From: Tetradesmus obliquus
Taxonomy: Eukaryota > Chlorophyta > Chlorophyceae > Sphaeropleales > Scenedesmaceae
Assembly (NCBI GenBank): GCA_030272155.1
Contig: CP126205.1
Span: 4,266,501 to 4,330,500 of the forward strand
Direction of reading: 5' to 3'
Length of the DNA: 64,000 nt
Under the pieces are notes generated by a model. It had not been told where the DNA came from, did no database searches, and was given only the letters and a program-made list of their open reading frames with translations. Shown here piece by piece: positions 46,914 through 57,362 of the stretch (position 1 is its first letter; each line of letters starts with the position of its first letter). A program made the translations under genes and the position numbers.

Positions 46914-49200
46914 GCTGCAGGGCATGTACTACCAGGCAGCGGGCAAGCCCGCGCAGGCGCAGCAGCTGTACGAGGAGCTGCTCAGCGAGCAGCCACACAA
47001 CGACGTCATCCCCAAGCAGCTGGTGAGGGCCTTGAGGGTATATAATTGATCAACATCTATTCTGTTAGCATAACTATTCAAGCACATCAATTCAGAGCTT
47101 GCGCCAGCAGCGCAGCAGCTGTACAAAGAGCTGCTGGCGCTGCAGCTGCATGACACGACGTCATCCCCGAGCAACTGGTGAGGGCCATGCTATGATGCAG
47201 CACGTGCGTGCAGTATGTACAGCTACAGCATACATAGAGCATGCATAGATCCTGTGCATAAAGCCTTCATGTGGCATCCCAAGCAGCTGGTGAGGTGCTT
47301 CAGGCTTTAGCAGTCGTTTATGTAGGAGAGCACATCCCTCGCAGCAGATCTGTTTGAGCAAGCCGCCAGGGCAGCAGCTGTTCAAAGGTCTGGTGTAGCA
47401 GCTGCACGGCATGACAAAGCAACTGGTGTGGCTTGGTATGATTCAAGGTGCCACATATGGCATGCGTGCTGCTGCACAAGGGGCGCGTGGGTCCTGCTTG
47501 TGTGGGGCATGATCAGGCACCCTGCAGCAACTTTCACAGCGTGTCAACTTGCATGGTATGCATACGTCTCTCCCACCAAGAATGAGATTAGTACTGCTGC
47601 AATGACCCTCTTTGCATCTGCTGCTGCTGCGGCTGCTGCTACTGCTGCCCCCTCAGGTGGTGCTGCACCGGGAGGCTGGGGCACTGAGCGAGGCGATTGG
47701 TGTGCTGGTGACGTACCTGCAGCACTACAGCAATGACAGGGAGGCATGGGAGGAGCTGGCAGACTGCTACCTTGAGGTGCGGTTTGAATCTTGTTATGGT
47801 GTGTGTTATAACATGTTGCATTTCAAGTTGCCAAAGGACAGATGTATGATGGTGGCCTGTGGAGCAGCGCACTACAGCAACGACAGGGAGGCCTGGGAGG
47901 AACGGGCAGGCTGCTACCTGGAGGTGCGGTTTGAATCTTGTTATAGTGTGTTATAACATGTTACATCATTATTTATGAAAGGATGAAAAAGTAGTGGTGG
48001 GCTATGGTGGAGCGGCGCCGTAAGGCAACAACAAATTTTTAAATTTTACACTTCACCATCACATGTCACATCATATTGAACCGTTCTGCTGCCGCAGACC
48101 GGCATGTACCGCCAGGCTGCCTTTGCCCTTGAGGAGGTGCTGACCATGGGTGTGCTGGCGCCCCTCACCCTCATCAAGTACGGCGACACACTGGCCAGCA
48201 TAGGAGGGGCGCCACAGCTGCGCACCGCACGCGCCTACTACGCTAAGGGACTGCAGGTGTGTGGGCGTGTCTGGTTTATGTTTCCTTGATGCAGGCTACA
48301 CCTTGGCCTCTACTTTTGTTGCCACAGGCCGTGACGCGCATATGGGTGTGCTGTGGCAGTTTCGTGGGTATGTCTGCCTGGTGTCGTGATGCAGTGCTGC
48401 TCGCCTGTGCCGCTGGCTGCTTTGCTGTTACACCGTGCAGCAGCTGGAGGCAGTTGGTGACTGTTGTTCTGCCCCCACTGCTCCTGTCCTGCTGCTGCTG
48501 CTGCTGCTGCAGGTGTCTGGTGGGCGCAGCGTGCGTGCGCTGTACGGGCTGATTGCTGTGGCCAACCAGCTGCCGGACAAGGTGCGCGCTGGCGCAGCAC
48601 ACGGTGCTTAGCAGCTCAGCACAGCACAGCACAGCATGGTGGGCAGGTTGCACAATCGCATCTTGCACCACATGTTCAGTGCTGCCTGCCTGCTGTGGCT
48701 TTGTTGCTTCCTGACAGAGTGCAGCACAGCATGTCAGCAGTAGCGACAGCACTGGGAGCAGCCGATGTGCATTGGCAGCGCCTATGATGTCAGTCGGCGG
48801 ACAATCGGCTGCCCGACAAAGTGGGGGCTGTTGCAGACTAGCGTGCTAGGTGTGGGGTAGGCTGCGCAAATTGTTGTGTGTGTGTCAGGTAATGCATGAT
48901 GTATTGCGGCACAGTGCGTCTCATGTTTACTTTGGCTGAGATTGGGCCACCGCCCGCCAGAGGGTGCGGCGCAGTAGAGCACAGCAAGGCAGGGCAGCGT
49001 TCAAGATGTTGCTTTCGCACTGTGCAAGATGTGCTTAGAATTGCGCCTGCTGCTGCTGCTGCCTGCAGGACGCTGGCGCGGCCGGGTCAGCTGCGCAGGA
49101 GCTGCCGTCTGCTGCTGCGGAGGCGCTGGTGCAGCAGTACAGCAGGGATGCACCCGACAAGCTGCCACTGGTGAAGCAGGCCCTGGCTCGGTACCTCTGA
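45649..49200 (+). CDS. EMC2: EMC2, TPR subunit of the ER membrane protein complex, 8 exons
   Basis: EMC2 is the cytosolic TPR scaffold of the ER membrane protein complex, which inserts tail-anchored and multi-span proteins. Exons: 45649-45753, 45803-45926, 46234-46358, 46921-47022, 47657-47776, 48098-48256, 48513-48581, 49069-49200. All are in phase, giving 311 residues, which is normal for the family. The first intron is only 49 bases. Family landmarks are IRNPEDVANYGSLALRHY, LWLLHEQVGIALMECG, VLLKFPGSIRARRLQG, a TPR with YYQAAGKPAQAQQLYEELL, YSNDREAWEELADCYLE, MYRQAAFALEEVL, YGDTLASIGG with RAYYAKGLQ, and SVRALYGLIAVANQL. The end is close to plant EMC2. The gene looks intact. Introns 3, 4, 5 and 7 carry degenerate copies of the preceding exon's 3' end, and five acceptors follow (CTG)n tracts. 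Confidence 0.93.
46413..46478 (+). repeat. donor-side echo of EMC2 exon 3
   Basis: The end of exon 3 (FPGSIRARRLQ and donor) recurs about 115 bases downstream as CTCAAGTCCCCCGGCAGCAT followed by GGCGGCTGCAGGTGGGG. A shorter trace (CAGGTCAAGGGTCCAGGCTG) appears at about 46535. Confidence 0.85.
47098..47297 (+). repeat. two donor-side echoes of EMC2 exon 4
   Basis: A copy at 47098-47190 repeats AQQLYEELL through the donor GCAACTGGTGAGGGCC with several substitutions and small length changes. A shorter copy, CCCAAGCAGCTGGTGAGG, lies at 47278-47295. Confidence 0.82.
47864..47962 (+). repeat. donor-side echo of EMC2 exon 5
   Basis: Sequence for HYSNDREAWEE, then CYLE, the donor, and about 35 bases of the intron (GTGCGGTTTGAATCTTGTTA) repeat the exon end at 47721-47815. 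It is the clearest case of exon end plus intron start copied together. Two codons are changed (L to R, D to G). Confidence 0.9.
48790..48832 (+). repeat. donor-side echo of EMC2 exon 7
   Basis: GGACAATCGGCTGCCCGACA followed by AAGTGGG repeats the end of exon 7 (ANQLPDK and donor at 48560-48590), diverged. Confidence 0.65.
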
Positions 49201-50269
49201 GCGAGGCACTGTGCTGAACAGGGTTCACACATGCAGGATGGTCTTGTGGGAATGTGCAGCATTGCCGCATTGTGGTGCTGGTGCAACAGTGCAGTAGTTA
49301 TGCGCTGCTGGTGTTATGCCAGGCAGGGCTGCCGCCGGCTTCGCCTGCGGTCTGCACAGGCCCTGGCGTTGCTGCTACAATGCGTGGCACACAATGTGTG
49401 TGTGTGTCAGGGCTGTCGCTGCACAGCTGAGCATCATGGCGGTGGGGCAGCAGCAGAGGCTGCTCAGTTTCACCTTGTGTGTTGTGCCATATGCTGCAAC
49501 AAAGGGAAGCGGCCCGGTTTCCCAGGATTCTATCCAGGCAGGCAGGCAGGGCAGGACAGGGCAGAGCAGAGCACAGCAGGGCGGGACTTCTCCTTCCGTA
49601 GACCACCGTTGGTCTGAGAGTTTGCAGCTGTGTTTATGCTGTGTGCTTCTAAACATTACTGAAGTGCGCAGGAAGCGCTGATATACCCCATCTGTCAAGG
49701 TGGCACCAACTACGACGGGAGTGCGTGCGCCACGTCAGCATTGCCAAGATGTTGTGCCAGGTTGCACGGCTGTAAAGGCAGAAAACATGACGGCCGTGTC
49801 TACAGAATGCTCCCTGAGCACGCACCAGGTGCACGGTGCAGTGGCGGGAAAAAGCCCGCGAAATCAGCCACGGCAGGGTCCGCAGTCAACTTGTTACGGA
49901 CAACGCGGCAGGCCGCCTGCACGGTTCGTGCCAATGCACTAGCTCGAAGTATACTGAAAATATATTCAATGAAAGTCGGAAAGCGCGAGGAAGCCGCTTG
50001 GCATCAACAGCAACATAGATGTGTCAGCTGGACCCAGTGACTGCAGCAGTAGACAGCAGGCGGCACATAGTGCGGTGCTGTCCTGCTGCAGCTCACTTTC
50101 TGCGTACCGTATCGTGTGTTGAAGGCTGTGTGATATAGCCGTGCAACGGTTGGCAGCCGGGAAGCACCCAAAGGCCTGCAGCCTGCTAATCTGCGGCAGT
50201 CCTGCAAGCTCAGGTGTGCTGAATCAAATGCTGCTGGCACATCAGTGCTACTGCACTTGCGTTTCCTCT
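49201..50269. other. intergenic between convergent EMC2 and bZIP-like genes
   Basis: This is the presumed 3' end of EMC2. A repeated GGCAGG/GGGCAG run lies at 49536-49585. No gene is recognised. Confidence 0.45.
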
Positions 50270-50810
50270 TATAGTTACAACTGCTGCCAGCAGTGCCACA
50301 TTTCAATTGCACCACATCCAGCGCGCAGCAACCTGCCAGTGCTGCTGCTAGCTAGCCCGCGTCCCCTCCAGCAGCCAGGTGCTGATGCCGCCCACGAGCG
50401 GGGCGAAGGGTGTCGGGATTGAGTAACATAGCATGAAGTGGCAGCAGCAACGGCTTGATACAATGGCACCTGACGTGCCACTCAGCATCTCAGCTACACT
50501 TGCCGTATCATAGTTGACTTGTGCGGTGGATTACACAAGGCTGCAATCCCAACCTTCCCAAACCCTTGTGACGCAGCATTGCAGCTGCCACCTACTGCGC
50601 AGTAGCATGCTAGCTGGCCGGGTCCCCTTCCAGCAGCCAGGTGCAGATGCTGCTCGCGCCTCAAAGCCACTGCGTTTGCTTAATATTCCTCCGCTCACAA
50701 CTGCCGCCAGCAGAGCCACACTCTAACACAATTAACGCACAGCAACCTACTCGGCATGCTGCTGCTGCTAGCTAGCCGGCTGCCCCTCCAGGTGCAGATG
50801 CTACACCCTT
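50270..50810 (-). repeat. three echoes of the last exon's end, downstream of the bZIP-like gene
   Basis: The 3' end of exon 7, with its stop codon (plus-strand TAGCTGGCCGGCGCCCCCTC near 50888), recurs near 50348-50400, 50608-50655 and 50755-50800. The first and third copies share about 110 further bases, including CAACTGC-GCCAGCAG-GCCACA, so this is a tandem array of the gene's terminus. Confidence 0.78.
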
Positions 50811-50887
50811 GGCTACATCAACCTCTCCAGCCGGAACGTACCCAGGCGCACTGCAGATCACCCTAGACTCCAACCATTCACTCGCTG

Positions 50888-53800
50888 CTAGCTGGCCGGC
50901 GCCCCCTCCAGCAGCCAAGTGCAGATGCTGCCCATCAGCGGGAAGAACGGCCAGCTGCTGACCACCACCTGCGCCAGCTGCAGCTCATCCAACAGCATAA
51001 ATATCGCATAGTCAAACAGAATCATGATCTGATCCTCGCGAGCCATATTCGCATCAATCGCCTCCGCGAGGTCCCAGTACTCATGCTGATTCAGCACATC
51101 GTCGAGAAGCTTCTCGTCGCTGAGCAGCAGCGATGAGTCATTGGGGCCCGCCAGCGCCAGCCCGCTGCGCAGCCCGCCTTCTGCGAGGCCGACGCCGGCG
51201 GCGTCCGCAGCCGCAGCGGAGCGGTGGCAGGTCTCCAGCGCACCCTGACACAGCACGCAGGCAGGCAAGAGCACAACCAGGTGTCTTGCGATTGACATCC
51301 AGGTGATTCCAGGTGTCGGGTGATGCTTGGGGTTCTGTTGGGTTACTGGTGTCTAGGTTCAATGCTAATTTTCTTGAAAAGGCTTGGGGTGTGCGTAATG
51401 CTTGCAAACATGATGGTGTAGTCCCTTCTGTTGCCGCTCCATTGGGGCGCGGGGCCGATGGCGTTGATGCTATGGCTTGATGGGTAACATGATGATGGTG
51501 ATGATGGTGGTGATTCCAGGCAAGCAAGCAAACAAGAATTGCACACGCTGCTGGGCGGTTTCTTGGTGCACACAATGCGCAAGTTCAACCTTCACAAGCA
51601 CCTCAACACAGTATGGCTGCAGGACACCCACAACAACAAAGAGCAGCAGCAGTGCAGCTGCGATGCACGCCAGCAATGGCCAGCAGCCCCCACCTGCAGC
51701 GGCCGCATCAACCGCCCCCGCTCCCCGTTGACCTTGGCCAGGCTGGTGCATGCACTGTGCAGCTGCCGCAACTGCCACACAAACTGGCCCTCACATGCAG
51801 CCGCCGCATGAGCAGCCCTCGCTCCCCGTCAACCTTGGCCAAGCTGGCGCAGTACAGGGCAGCCAATGCAATAAATAAGCCATGCATATACACACCAGCC
51901 AGCAATGAGTAGCAGCCCCACCTGCAGCCGCCGCATGAGCAAGCCCCGCTCCTGGTTGACCTTGGCCAGGCTGGCGCTGTATAGGCTCCACGCGGCAGCC
52001 AGGCGCTGGGCCTGCCCGGGGCGCAGCGTGAGCTGGCCCGCCACCACGCGCCAGATGGCCGGCTCGATGCTCTCGTGCTTCTGCAATAGGGAGAAGCAAC
52101 AAACAGGAGGCATGAGAATTGTAAGACAGGTGTCGATGTAAACAGATGGAAAGTGGAAGGGAAAACTCAGCACAAGGAGTGTGCCTTGGCTGAAGCCTGG
52201 AATTTTAACGGGCCTGTCAAAACTCAGCAGCCTCGCCACCACGCGCTAGATGGCCGCCTCGATGCTCTCGTGCTTCTACGCAAGAGAGAAAGAAGCAGGT
52301 GTGATACCAAGAAAATCGACGGTGAGAGGGGGTATGACTGGCTGGCTGGCTGGCTGACTGACCGGCTGGCAATGCACACACACACACACAATCAGGGATT
52401 CAGCGAAGCTGCTTTATTCCCGACGGCTGCACTTCTGCTGCGCCTTACACAGCCCACTCACCCCTGTGAGCAGGTTGATGGCAGGCAGTGCTGGCGGCAG
52501 CCGCTCATCATTGCCCAGCGCCAGGAACTCACCCAGCCTGCAGCAGCAGCAGCACATGGCAGCAGCGGCAGCTATGTTGAAGTTGCCGCCTCTCCAGGGT
52601 TCATTCATCAAGCGAGCAACATCGCTTGGCAGTCGCGCGCGTTCAGCAGACCTGCATACCCAACAGATGCAGATGTGACGAGCAGGAGAGTGACGAGTGC
52701 AGATATTACAGCAGAACAAACAGCACAGCCCGCACCTGAACGGAGCTGGGGGTATGGCCACCCCCAGTGCTGCTGCCTCCTCAGCACTCATGCAGCCCAC
52801 GGCAGCAGGCAGCACGGTGCTGTTGCCACCAAACAGCCCGGGCTGCTGCTGCTGCAGCAGGGACGCTAGCTGCTGCAGAGCTGCTGCTGCTGACGCCACA
52901 TAGGCCTTGTACCTGCAAGGGGGCAAGCACGGACTGCTAAAGGTTTGTATGGGGTTTGCTTAATTATATCATGGCAGCACTAGCCCTGCACCTAACCAAA
53001 CATAGATGCATACATGCATAAGCTGTCACAGTTATTCACGTGCCGCAACTCACTGACACGCAGCATGCAGGACGTGCACTAGCAACCAGTACTACTGCAG
53101 CCGCACTGCAAGCAGATCCTAAGCTGTGTCTCAAACCACATCTCCACATCTACAACCCCATCACCCACCTGTCCATAGAAGCAAACACGTATGAGCCGTC
53201 ACAGTTCGTCAAGTGCCGTCACTACCCCACGCATAGCACATGCCTGCAGCAGCAACCACCATGCGCGGCTGCCGCTGTGCAAGCAGATCTTAGGCGGTGT
53301 CTCAAGCTACACCCAGCTAAACCAAAACGCCCGCCACCCACCTGTCCAGCAGCATGTGCACATCCAGCTGCTCAGGGCCCAGCAGCGGACCTGACACGAT
53401 GCGCTGCACAGGAATCCTGCTGCTGCTGCTGTTGCTGATGCCAGCCCAGTCAGGATTATTGTTGTTTGCAGCCGCATCACCACCAACAGCATCATCATCA
53501 CCAGCAGGGTTGTTCAAGTCAGGCTCGGCAGCAGCAGCAGCATGTTGATCTGCACCCTGCTGCTCGCCTGTGACAGCCGCAAGCAGTGCCGATACGTCAG
53601 CTGCTGCACCCGGCTGCTGTTGCTGCTGCTGCTGCTGCTCTGCCACTTGCAGCGCCGATAGCTGCGCCACCACTCGCTCCTGAATGACAATGGTGCTCTC
53701 CAGGGCTTCCTGCTTGTGTTTTAGTGCCACATTCTCCTGCTGCAGTGCTGCCAGCTGCGCCAGCTTGGCTGCAACTGCCGCCTCCATCTCCTCCAGCTGC

Positions 53801-54239
53801 GGCAGGCAGAAACATTACAGCGTCATGACAGTGATACAACATAGTGATGTAACAGTTGCACATCTTACATGACGCTGAGGACAGGTGCCACTGCCGCCTC
53901 CATCTCCTCCAGCTGCACGGGAAGAAAGATAACAGTGTTATGCCCATCATACGTGATAGTGTTATGAGGGCGGGGACATGACGATGGTGCAACAGTACCA
54001 CTGCCACCTCCATCTCCTCCAGCTGCAGCTATCAGCCACACCAAACCCGTTTGACTACAGTATCAGTGCTACATACCAGCTGCTAGGTGTTGCACTGCGC
54101 ACCTCGTTCCGCTTGCGGGCGCGGTACTTCTTGAGCGCTGCATACGCCGTGCTGTACGCGCCGTCAGCCTTAGGCGGCCGCCCCCGCCGCCCCTTGCGCG
54201 CCGGCTCTGCCTCTGCTGCTGCATCCTGCTGCTGCTGTG

Positions 54240-54277
<38 letters not shown>

Positions 54278-55083
54278 AGCTCTGTGGTCATCACCGCCTG
54301 CTGCTGCTGCTGCTGCATCAGTAGGGCCTCCTGCGCCTGCTGCATGACCAGCTGCTGGTGCAGCAGCTGCTGCAGGTTCTCCTCCCCACCAACCAAGCTG
54401 CTGCGAGGAGGAGTCCTGCTGCCGCTGCTGCTGCCAGGCACACCAAATGTCCCTACTGCTGAAAGTGGTGCTGCTGCTGTGACATCAGGTGTTGCAGGCC
54501 TTACAGCTGGTGCTGCTGCTGCTGCAGCTGGGGTGCGAGGTGCTGTTGCTGCTCCCAGCAGCAGCTCAGGAGAGAGGCCTGAAAAGGGGCTGGTGAGGGC
54601 AGTGACGGAGGCAGCGCTGCTTGCAGGCAGCTTAGGAGCAAACTCTCCGTATGATCTTGCTGCTGTCCCTGCTGCGCCACCAAGGGGAGAGGCTGGCTGT
54701 GCAGCGACAGGTGGTGCTTGCTGCTGCTGCTGCTGCTGGCCTGCAGCAGTGTGCTGCAGGCCCTCAGGGAACAGCACGCCCATGTTGCTGCTGGCCTCTG
54801 CATCGCTCCATGCAAACATGTCCTGGATAAGCTGCAGCAGCAGTAGCAACAGCGGCAGCAGCAGCAGCGCAGAAGCAGCAGCATGGGGATTTACTCAAGC
54901 CGTTCACAGGCCAGCAGGCAGCATGTGAAACATTGAATGTGGTGCCGATGATAACAATCACGGCCAGCAGTTGTGCTGCTGTGTAGCTGCTGCAGCACAT
55001 ACCTTTTCAAAGGAGTCAGCAGTACCTGCCCGGGCCTGCATGCTCAGGTACTGCGCCCCCTGCTGGAAGGCAGATCGCTCCAT
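50888..55083 (-). CDS. bZIP-like transcription factor with AT-hook, 7 exons
   Basis: Exons: 55083-55003, 54831-54103, 53796-53342, 52912-52736, 52651-52462, 52080-51922, 51244-50888. All phases agree, giving 715 residues. After a Pro/Ser/Gln-rich region there is an AT-hook core (GRRGRPPKADG, about residue 245), a basic stretch ALKKYRARKRNE, and a leucine-zipper-like coiled coil (LAQLAALQQENVALKHKQEAL). The usual Asn of bZIP basic regions is not at its place, as far as I can align it. The C-terminal half has AIWRVVAGQLTLRPGQAQRL, LAKVNQERGLLMRRL and a helical end (IMILFDYAIFMLLDELQLAQ). That resembles the long C-terminal regions of chlorophyte bZIPs, from memory. It is probably a nuclear DNA-binding regulator; target unknown. 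Introns and the 3' flank are full of splice echoes. Confidence 0.78.
51688..51845 (-). repeat. two donor-side echoes of bZIP-like exon 6
   Basis: The plus-strand segment with CTGCAGCCGCCGCATGAGC and TTGACCTTGGCCAGGCTGG (true copy 51921-51981) recurs at 51768-51850 and 51690-51752. The copies lie downstream of the true donor in the direction of transcription. Confidence 0.88.
52215..52290 (-). repeat. acceptor-side echo of bZIP-like exon 6
   Basis: CGCCACCACGCGCTAGATGG, then CTCGATGCTCTCGTGCTTCT, repeats the start of exon 6 (52040-52085) on the upstream side. Confidence 0.85.
53100..53345 (-). repeat. donor-side echo of bZIP-like exon 3
   Basis: GCAAGCAGATC-TA and GTGTCTCAA (near 53108 and 53279), each followed by CACCCACCTGTCCA (53161 and 53336), form two units about 175 bases apart. 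The second CACCCACCTGTCC is the true donor of exon 3. Confidence 0.65.
53885..54030 (-). repeat. two acceptor-side echoes of bZIP-like exon 3
   Basis: The exon 3 start, CTGGAGGAGATGGAGGCGGC on the minus strand after a CAG acceptor, lies at 53796. Copies lie at about 53916 and 54024, each with its own GCAG. They match for about 30 bases and then diverge. Confidence 0.85.
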
Positions 55084-55892
55084 TAAAACGTTTGGCTTTG
55101 TCTACAAGTGCTTACGAGGCCACATCAACACGCTCTCTGTGTATCAAATCCCGGGAGCAGAGCTCGGCAGCTTGTCAAACCGTTCGTGCATTCACAAGAG
55201 TTAGTATAGAGTATAAGCAAACACATGTGCGTCGTGCGCGTACCTGGTGCTGAACAATGCCAAGGTGTTACGAGGCGTCGTACTGAATATTACTACACCC
55301 TGCTTTGGTGCCCTGCTGCGCAAGTCGGAGCCTTACCAGGCACAGACCTCCAATCTGGTCAAAGTGTTGGGCTTATATGTAGAGGCGGGCTGGTCCCCAT
55401 GTGTAACAAACACAAACAAAGGCACATAGTGACAGCCTAGGCTGTCATGTCAGGCCTGTGCCACATGGCATTTCACACTACAGCAAATTCATCATCGTGA
55501 AAAGTGTGAGTCCCGCAATGGTCAGTGGCGTGAGCGGAATAGCGGCTCGCTGGGGTAGTGCCTGAGATAGGTTCACGTCATGAAGCGCATTGGTACTGAA
55601 AGTGGGGTTGCCTGTAGGCCTTAGCCTAGGTCCGGGACCGTGACCAGGTCGCCCCTCCCAGAGTGTGTCGTCAAGTGACTACCTGTAAAGTAGGCCACAC
55701 GTAGTGTGACCGTCGTGTGACCAATATAACTAGTATATATGTAACAGTACTGTTACGTATGTTGCTCAGCATCTTGCCGGAGGCCTCTGACTGACCGGTT
55801 GCTATCACACAACTAGTCACAACTAGTCACACAATGAATTACACGATGAATCGCATTTGGATATCACAAGAGTAACCTTGCACGTTGAGGAG

Positions 55893-55913
55893 CCCTAAAC
55901 CCTAAAGCCTAAA
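55893..55913 (+). repeat. short telomere-like repeat (CCCTAAA)n
   Basis: Two perfect CCCTAAA units and one variant (GCCTAAA) stand in a row. This is the plant-type telomere motif, but three units can occur by chance or by break repair. Confidence 0.5.
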
Positions 55914-56834
55914 TCACACCGTGTGGCAATGCCAGTGGGAAGATCTGCTGCAGCAGCTGCCCAGTAGCTGGCGGCCGCTGTGTCAGCTGCATGTTGCAAT
56001 GTTTGACAAGTTCACTCGTCACGTGACAGAGGCGCTGCTTGCTATCGCAGCGGAACCACGTTGTTAAAGTGCACTGTGCAACACAATGATGGTGAAGCAC
56101 TTGGGGATTGAGCGACACCCTCACAAGCTTGCCTGGACATATCAACACCCTCAAAAGGCCATTCACTGTGCGTCTAGACTTGATAGATCTATTAACGTCT
56201 CCGTCGACAGCTGCCAGCTTCTTGCCAAAGCATTCAAGGTATTGATGCAAATGACTGCTGCAGGCAACTGAAGCTCATCAACAAACCTCAAGGATGTTCA
56301 ATGCATATCACGAGCGCCAACCATTCCCTTAGTGAACAAAAGCATACTAGCTGCGAGGCAGTTTTTCAAGGGATAGGGCAGCTTGCCACATGATCATCAA
56401 AGGGAAGCAGGAACCATGCAACAATGTGCCACACTGTGTTTTAGTGTGGCACACTCTGATTGGCCCATTACAAGGCAAGCCGATGGGCCCTGCCACCATG
56501 CTCCCAACAAAAAACGCTTGCTAGAACTTGCTGCTTCAGCATCATGATGATGATGACACCCACAACGCTTCTCACAGCCAGTACATTGCATGTGCTATGA
56601 CAAGTAGCCTCTGTCGCGCCAGAGAATGTACAAATACATATGCACATCGTTCACCAAGCACTGGATCATGCATAGATGCAAGATGCAGCTTCACTGTCAA
56701 CAGCCACTGCATGACGATGGTTATCTTGTGGTGACCACCGTTGGTGTTGGCAACATGCTGCTCCATGGTGAAACACATGCTTGCTGTTCTCTGTCTTGCA
56801 ATGGAACCACACATTGTGCTGGTGCTTGGGAGTA

Positions 56835-57362
56835 TCACCCACGGCCATTGTTGCCGTTTTGCCCACGTGGCTTTGGTGTGGGATTGAACCCTATTGGAAT
56901 GGTTGTAGTGGATGTAGTACTTGCAGCATATCCATATCCAAATCTTGTCCGTTCATTAGCATAACACTGAATGGTGCCAGAGTGCGGAGGAGCATTGAAT
57001 TGCATCCAGTACGATGTTATTTCTATCTCACCGCTCACACCATCGCATGTCAGAGGCCACCAAAACTTTTTTGAGCTACACAGTGCTTGACCTGTTTCTC
57101 TTAAATGCTCACATGCGTTCAAATACCTGAAGCACTCTTCAAAGGGAACACACCCATGCCATAGGCCGCTGCAAATGGGCCCATCGCACATCATGAATGC
57201 TGACTGGCTTTCCCACGTACACTGCCCAGGCTGGTTTCTGTCTGCCCCTGGCAGCGGCCCGTAGCACCCAGCAGCCACTGGCTGGCTTGCAACCAGCACA
57301 AGCCTGCACGCAGTGGAACATGCACAGACACGCATAGGTGAGGCACAGAGAAGGCCTCCCAA
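56835..57362 (-). CDS. possible 175-aa Cys-rich open frame
   Basis: An uninterrupted frame with a hydrophobic start (CRLVLVASQPVAAG) and regularly spaced Cys (CTWESQSAFMMCDGPICSG, then CVPFEEC and ACEHL). It lacks the CAG texture of the neighbouring genes. It could be a secreted protein or part of a spliced gene, but it has no recognised domain and may be chance. Confidence 0.25.
   Translation of the reverse strand: MGGLLCASPMRVCACSTACRLVLVASQPVAAGCYGPLPGADRNQPGQCTWESQSAFMMCDGPICSGLWHGCVPFEECFRYLNACEHLRETGQALCSSKKFWWPLTCDGVSGEIEITSYWMQFNAPPHSGTIQCYANERTRFGYGYAASTTSTTTIPIGFNPTPKPRGQNGNNGRG

Noticed and set aside
55893-55913. Internal telomere as a sign of chromosome fusion
   Set aside because: Only two exact units and one variant; too short to argue for fusion.
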